A stretch of 8,124 nucleotides of DNA, taken from an uncultured Ruminococcus sp. (lineage in GTDB: Bacteria; Bacillota; Clostridia; Oscillospirales; Acutalibacteraceae). The number at the start of each line of letters is the position of its first letter. Position 1 is the first letter of the stretch. Positions 5,357-8,124 of this stretch are shown here, piece by piece. Made by a program: the position numbers and the translations under genes. The stretch is from positions 1-8,124 of the forward strand of contig CACYBZ010000123.1 in assembly GCA_902772795.1 (NCBI GenBank). Reading direction: 5' to 3'. The notes below the pieces were generated by a model. It did not search any database, was not told the DNA's origin, and saw only the letters and a list, made by a program, of their open reading frames with translations.

Positions 5357-6031
5357 ATGGAAACGGAATTTTCAAGAATTATCACCCTTCTGCGGAAAGA
5401 AAAGAAACTCAGTCAGAAACGGGTGGCAAAAGACCTGAATATATCGCAGGGACTGCTTTCTCATTATGAAAAGGGCGTGAGAGAATGCGGAATAGATTTC
5501 ATCATCAAAGTAGCAGAATACTATGATGTTTCCTGTGATTACCTTCTGGGAAGAACGGCACAGCGGAAAACAGAAACGCCGTCAGACACTGAACAGAAAA
5601 AAGAAAAATCCGTTACTTATGGTAATTCACTCACACAGCTGAACAAGGAACTCATCAGTAATTCTACCGCCATTCTGTTTGAACTGGCACAGCAGACGGA
5701 AAACAGAAATTTTCAGGTTATGCTTTCGGATTATCTCATGGCGACAATTTACCGTTTATTCCGTATGATTCATTCTGCCAATTCTAAAAATCCGCAGGCG
5801 ATGTTTTCTTTGCCGAATGAGTTTTACAATGGTTATACCGACGCTTTCCAGAGAATCAGGGAAGTAGAAATGAATGCTTTGCTCAAGGGGATTTCCGTCA
5901 ATAATCTCCCGTCAGTAGCCAGAAACAAAATCCCTGAAATTTCCGAAGAATTGTTGTTGTCGGAATATAAGGAATATGCGACTTCCATTATCAATGTCAT
6001 CAAGATTACCGAGAATAATCTGAAAAAATAA
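5357..6031 (+). CDS. XRE-family helix-turn-helix transcriptional regulator
   Basis: Putative DNA-binding regulator of 224 residues. Residues 5-66 form a Cro/C1-type HTH: IITLLRKEKKLSQKRVAKDL, then NISQGLLSHYEKGVREC with the recognition helix at about 30-40, and the closing helix KVAEYYDVSCDYLLGRT typical of the family. Residues 67-90 are a charged linker rich in K, E, T and S. Residues 90-224 are predicted mostly helical and match no effector domain I recognise; there is no peptidase triad, LexA-type cleavage site or cupin pattern. The start is supported by GAGGG eight bases upstream and by a near-consensus promoter. It is the only plus-strand protein gene here, divergent from the histidine phosphatase and convergent with the PASTA protein gene. 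Autoregulation with control of the phosphatase is the simplest inference, given the overlapping promoters. No phage genes are present, so a phage repressor is unlikely. Confidence 0.9.
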   Translation: METEFSRIITLLRKEKKLSQKRVAKDLNISQGLLSHYEKGVRECGIDFIIKVAEYYDVSCDYLLGRTAQRKTETPSDTEQKKEKSVTYGNSLTQLNKELISNSTAILFELAQQTENRNFQVMLSDYLMATIYRLFRMIHSANSKNPQAMFSLPNEFYNGYTDAFQRIREVEMNALLKGISVNNLPSVARNKIPEISEELLLSEYKEYATSIINVIKITENNLKK

Positions 6032-6059
6032 TCCGATGCATTTGTTGTCAGATAACAAT

Positions 6060-6099
6060 CAGCCACTTACAACCGTAGTCAGTTGTGAGTGGCTGTTTT
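6060..6099 (+). terminator. Intrinsic terminator of the XRE regulator gene
   Basis: Arms 6060-6073 and 6082-6095 form a 14-bp stem with one wobble pair and an 8-base loop, followed by TTTT (6096-6099). It lies 28 bases past the regulator's stop. On the minus strand there is no T run after the stem, so termination of the convergent PASTA gene here is less certain. Confidence 0.82.
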
Positions 6100-6115
6100 C
6101 CGTACTGTTGCGATA

Positions 6116-7816
6116 TCAGGCAACAGGTCTTGTTTCGTCGATGTAAGTAAACGACTGTTCTGTTGCTTTTTCGGGCTTTTTACCAAGACTGATATTGATG
6201 GTGACAACTGAACCATATTCCTGTTTGTCGCCTTCTTTGATATTTCCTGAATAGCCGATAACATTTCCTGCGGGAACGGTGTCACTGTAACCCAGCGTAG
6301 AGTTAACGACAAAACTCTGATTAACCAGACTTTCGGTAGCAACGTCCTTGTTGACATTGGTAACTTTGGGAAGTTCTCTGTACTGAGCCCCTTTACTGAT
6401 GGTGCAGGTAATAGACACGCCGTCATTTCCTCGGGAAACGGTTTTCTTGGCTTCGGGAGTTTGTTTGCATATCTGACCCTGAGGAACAGTGTCGCTGAAA
6501 TCTTCTTCAATCGCTTTGTAAATGGAGTATTCTTCACTGTTGAGAGAAATCGCTTTGGCTTCGTCCCATGTCTTGCCTGTAAAGTCAGGAACCCTGAAAT
6601 ATTCACTGTCGGAAGAGTAAGTGGAATCTTCAGGAAGATTTTCGGGATTGGTTGTATTTTCAGTCGAATGTTCATTGACATCAAACATTCCGTCCAGCGG
6701 ATAAGTGGAATACCACAGATAACCCAGACCACCGAAAACCACCAACGCTATCAGCATAGCGATAACACCCATTTTAAAGTTACTCATTTTTTTAGCTTCG
6801 GATTTTTCCTCTTCAGGAGCAACTTCCACTGTTTTGGAAATTTCATTCTGCATTGCCTTTACGGTAGGGGTTGCTGAAAGTTGTTCGGACAGGTCTTTAA
6901 AAGAGTGAATTCTTTCGTTTTTATCTGTCTGTAATCCTTTAGCGAGGGTCTTGATAACGAAAGGCGGTAATTTTTTGGCGATACCTGTACTCATCAGCAG
7001 ACGACCGTCTTCTTTTCTTTTTACGGCATCAACAGGTAACTGTCCTGTAACGGCAAAAAAGAGCGTTGCACAGAACGCATAGATATCTGTTGCGGTATCC
7101 AGTTCGCCGTCATCGTCATACTGTTCGGGAGCACTGCAACCTGTGAACAATTGAGGCGGTAAACTTCTTCCTGTCTGACGAATGGTAGGAATGGCAAATC
7201 CTGAAAGTTTCAGTTTACCGTCAGCAGTGACGACAATATTGTCGGGACATATACCAAGATGTCTGATTTCTTTTTCTTCCAGCTGAATCATTCCGTCGAG
7301 CAAAGGTCTGACCAACGGACGCAGGGTTTCCCATTCCAGATGACCTCCGCTACGCTGAACATATTCTTCAAAAGAAATGGTTTCCTCATGTTCTTCGACG
7401 GCATAGACGGTATTGTTATCCTGAAAAACATTTTCAATCTTTACGATATTGTCGTTATCTTCAATACCCATGATTGTCTGATAATATCGGGTAAACCGTT
7501 GTTTCAAGGCATTGAATTTTTTTCCACAGTTCTTGTTGACGGTAATGACCATACTGTTTTCGGAACGTGAAAACAAACCTTCAGGTAAAAACTCTCTTAA
7601 AGCAACCACTTTTTCCGTTTTCTTGTCATAACCTATATACCTTACACTGTCTGACCTTTTGTCAAGTACTTTGCCGACCGTATAGCGGTCGTTCTCCAAC
7701 GAAGCCCCAAGGGGCAAAAATGGTGAATACTGTTCCGTATCCTGAGAGAAACCACAGTGAGGACAAACTTTTTCACCATGAGTGTCTTTCATGCAACCGT
7801 AACATAAATCAGCCAT
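6116..7816 (-). CDS. Membrane PASTA protein with zinc ribbon and inactive kinase-like domain (predicted pseudokinase)
   Basis: 566 residues, single-pass membrane protein with the kinase-like part inside and PASTA domains outside. Order: zinc ribbon with C5, C8, C18 and C21; Ser/Thr kinase-like domain about 44-312; TM helix about 348-369; S/T/N/E-rich linker 378-405; PASTA domains about 406-475 and 480-545, each with the SDTVP turn (441-445, 511-515). Usual PASTA kinases (PrkC/StkP) sense muropeptides and phosphorylate division and cell-wall proteins. Here the catalytic residues are gone: no G-x-G-x-x-G loop (VGKVLDKRSDS), R74 instead of the beta3 lysine (VALREF), HLG instead of HRD (186-188) and SGF instead of DFG (205-207). 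APEQY (229-233), N193 and DIYAF (244-248) remain, so the fold is probably intact. The ATG at 7816 has a modest AGGTG site and own promoter; no phosphatase partner (PrpC/Stp) is adjacent. Confidence 0.9.
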   Translation of the reverse strand: MADLCYGCMKDTHGEKVCPHCGFSQDTEQYSPFLPLGASLENDRYTVGKVLDKRSDSVRYIGYDKKTEKVVALREFLPEGLFSRSENSMVITVNKNCGKKFNALKQRFTRYYQTIMGIEDNDNIVKIENVFQDNNTVYAVEEHEETISFEEYVQRSGGHLEWETLRPLVRPLLDGMIQLEEKEIRHLGICPDNIVVTADGKLKLSGFAIPTIRQTGRSLPPQLFTGCSAPEQYDDDGELDTATDIYAFCATLFFAVTGQLPVDAVKRKEDGRLLMSTGIAKKLPPFVIKTLAKGLQTDKNERIHSFKDLSEQLSATPTVKAMQNEISKTVEVAPEEEKSEAKKMSNFKMGVIAMLIALVVFGGLGYLWYSTYPLDGMFDVNEHSTENTTNPENLPEDSTYSSDSEYFRVPDFTGKTWDEAKAISLNSEEYSIYKAIEEDFSDTVPQGQICKQTPEAKKTVSRGNDGVSITCTISKGAQYRELPKVTNVNKDVATESLVNQSFVVNSTLGYSDTVPAGNVIGYSGNIKEGDKQEYGSVVTINISLGKKPEKATEQSFTYIDETRPVA

Positions 7817-7847
7817 AGTAACACACCTACTTTCTGAGTTTACGGCT

Positions 7848-7877
7848 ATTATAACATACTTCAAGGTAAATTTTCAA
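7848..7877 (-). promoter_or_regulatory. Promoter of the PASTA pseudokinase gene
   Basis: On the minus strand TTGAAA (7877-7872), an 18-base spacer and a perfect TATAAT (7853-7848) with TGT before it (extended -10). Transcription would start near 7841, about 25 bases before the ATG. The stretch from 7878 to 8003 between this and the tRNA promoter shows no further signal that I can support. Confidence 0.75.
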
Positions 7878-8003
7878 CTAAAATATACATTTTTTGATAG
7901 AATCTTTAGGGAGCGTCTGCTATTCACACGATGACCCTATTTTTACCTGAAATTCGGACAGATATGCAGAAGTGGAAAAAAATTTTTATTTTTTACAGAG
8001 GTA

Positions 8004-8032
8004 TTGACAATATTCAAAAATTCTGCTATAAT
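8004..8032 (+). promoter_or_regulatory. Perfect-consensus promoter of the tRNA-Leu gene
   Basis: TTGACA (8004-8009), exactly 17 bases, then TATAAT (8027-8032), with TGC directly before the -10. Every base of both hexamers matches consensus and the extended -10 is present as well. The start would be near 8039, six bases before the tRNA 5' end. Such strength is normal for stable RNA genes. Confidence 0.92.
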
Positions 8033-8044
8033 ACACCGTGTTGT

Positions 8045-8124
8045 GCCGGTGTGATGGAATTGGCAGACGTAGTGGACTCAAAATCCACCGGTAGCGATAC
8101 CGTGCCGGTTCGAGTCCGGCCACC
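8045..8124 (+). tRNA. tRNA-Leu (anticodon CAA), 3' end cut off by the window
   Basis: Cloverleaf visible: acceptor 5' strand GCCGGTG (8045-8051); D arm with GGAATTGGCAGAC; anticodon stem GTGGA/TCCAC around the loop CTCAAAA, anticodon CAA at 8079-8081, reading UUG; long class II variable arm with a 5-bp stem (8089-8093 with 8098-8102) as expected for leucine; T arm GCCGG-TTCGAGT-CCGGC. The last four bases, CACC, begin the 3' acceptor strand, so only about three acceptor bases, the discriminator and any encoded CCA lie outside. Confidence 0.97.

Noticed and set aside
6079..6732. Minus-strand open frame of 217 codons overlapping the PASTA region
   Set aside because: Out-of-frame shadow of the PASTA protein gene; it also runs into the plus-strand terminator and has no start signal.

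Overview
The window looks like ordinary chromosome from a low-to-moderate GC Firmicute of class Clostridia, most likely Ruminococcus/Oscillospiraceae. The reasons are strong AGGAGG-type ribosome binding sites, sigma-A promoters with 17-18 bp spacers, a T-box leader RNA, a PASTA protein with an N-terminal zinc ribbon, and a GC-rich cluster of intergenic palindromes of a kind I associate from memory with Ruminococcus-type genomes. There is no phage, transposase or CRISPR array. Nearly all genes lie on the minus strand; the exceptions are one regulator gene and a tRNA.

Left part (1-3540), read on the minus strand from right to left: a consensus-like promoter (3496-3524) starts a T-box leader RNA with its own intrinsic terminator (3197-3231). 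A block of seven hairpins in 234 bp (2950-3183) follows, then ilvA (threonine ammonia-lyase with an ACT domain), ridA (2-iminobutanoate/2-aminoacrylate deaminase) and a strong terminator (1267-1310). Beyond that are a GNAT N-acetyltransferase and the N-terminal three quarters of an aquaporin-family channel that runs off the left edge. The ilvA-ridA pair is a coherent unit: IlvA makes a reactive enamine/imine that RidA hydrolyses to 2-oxobutanoate, the isoleucine precursor. The T-box probably reads uncharged tRNA, with isoleucine as the best but unproven candidate.

Middle part (3553-6031): a divergent glycerol-3-phosphate dehydrogenase (gpsA-like) and a histidine phosphatase of the phosphoglycerate mutase/CobC type, both minus strand. 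The phosphatase is divergent to an XRE-family regulator on the plus strand. The two promoters of this divergent pair overlap at their -10 boxes, so the regulator may control both.

Right part (6060-8124): a plus-strand terminator after the regulator, then a minus-strand membrane protein with zinc ribbon, kinase-like domain, one transmembrane helix and two extracellular PASTA domains. Its kinase-like domain has lost the glycine loop, the beta3 lysine, the HRD aspartate and the DFG aspartate, so it is predicted to be a pseudokinase. Divergent from it, a perfect-consensus promoter drives a tRNA-Leu(CAA) cut off by the right edge.

The most interesting items are the T-box leader with additional T-box-like segments, the hairpin cluster lodged between the T-box terminator and ilvA, and the PASTA pseudokinase.
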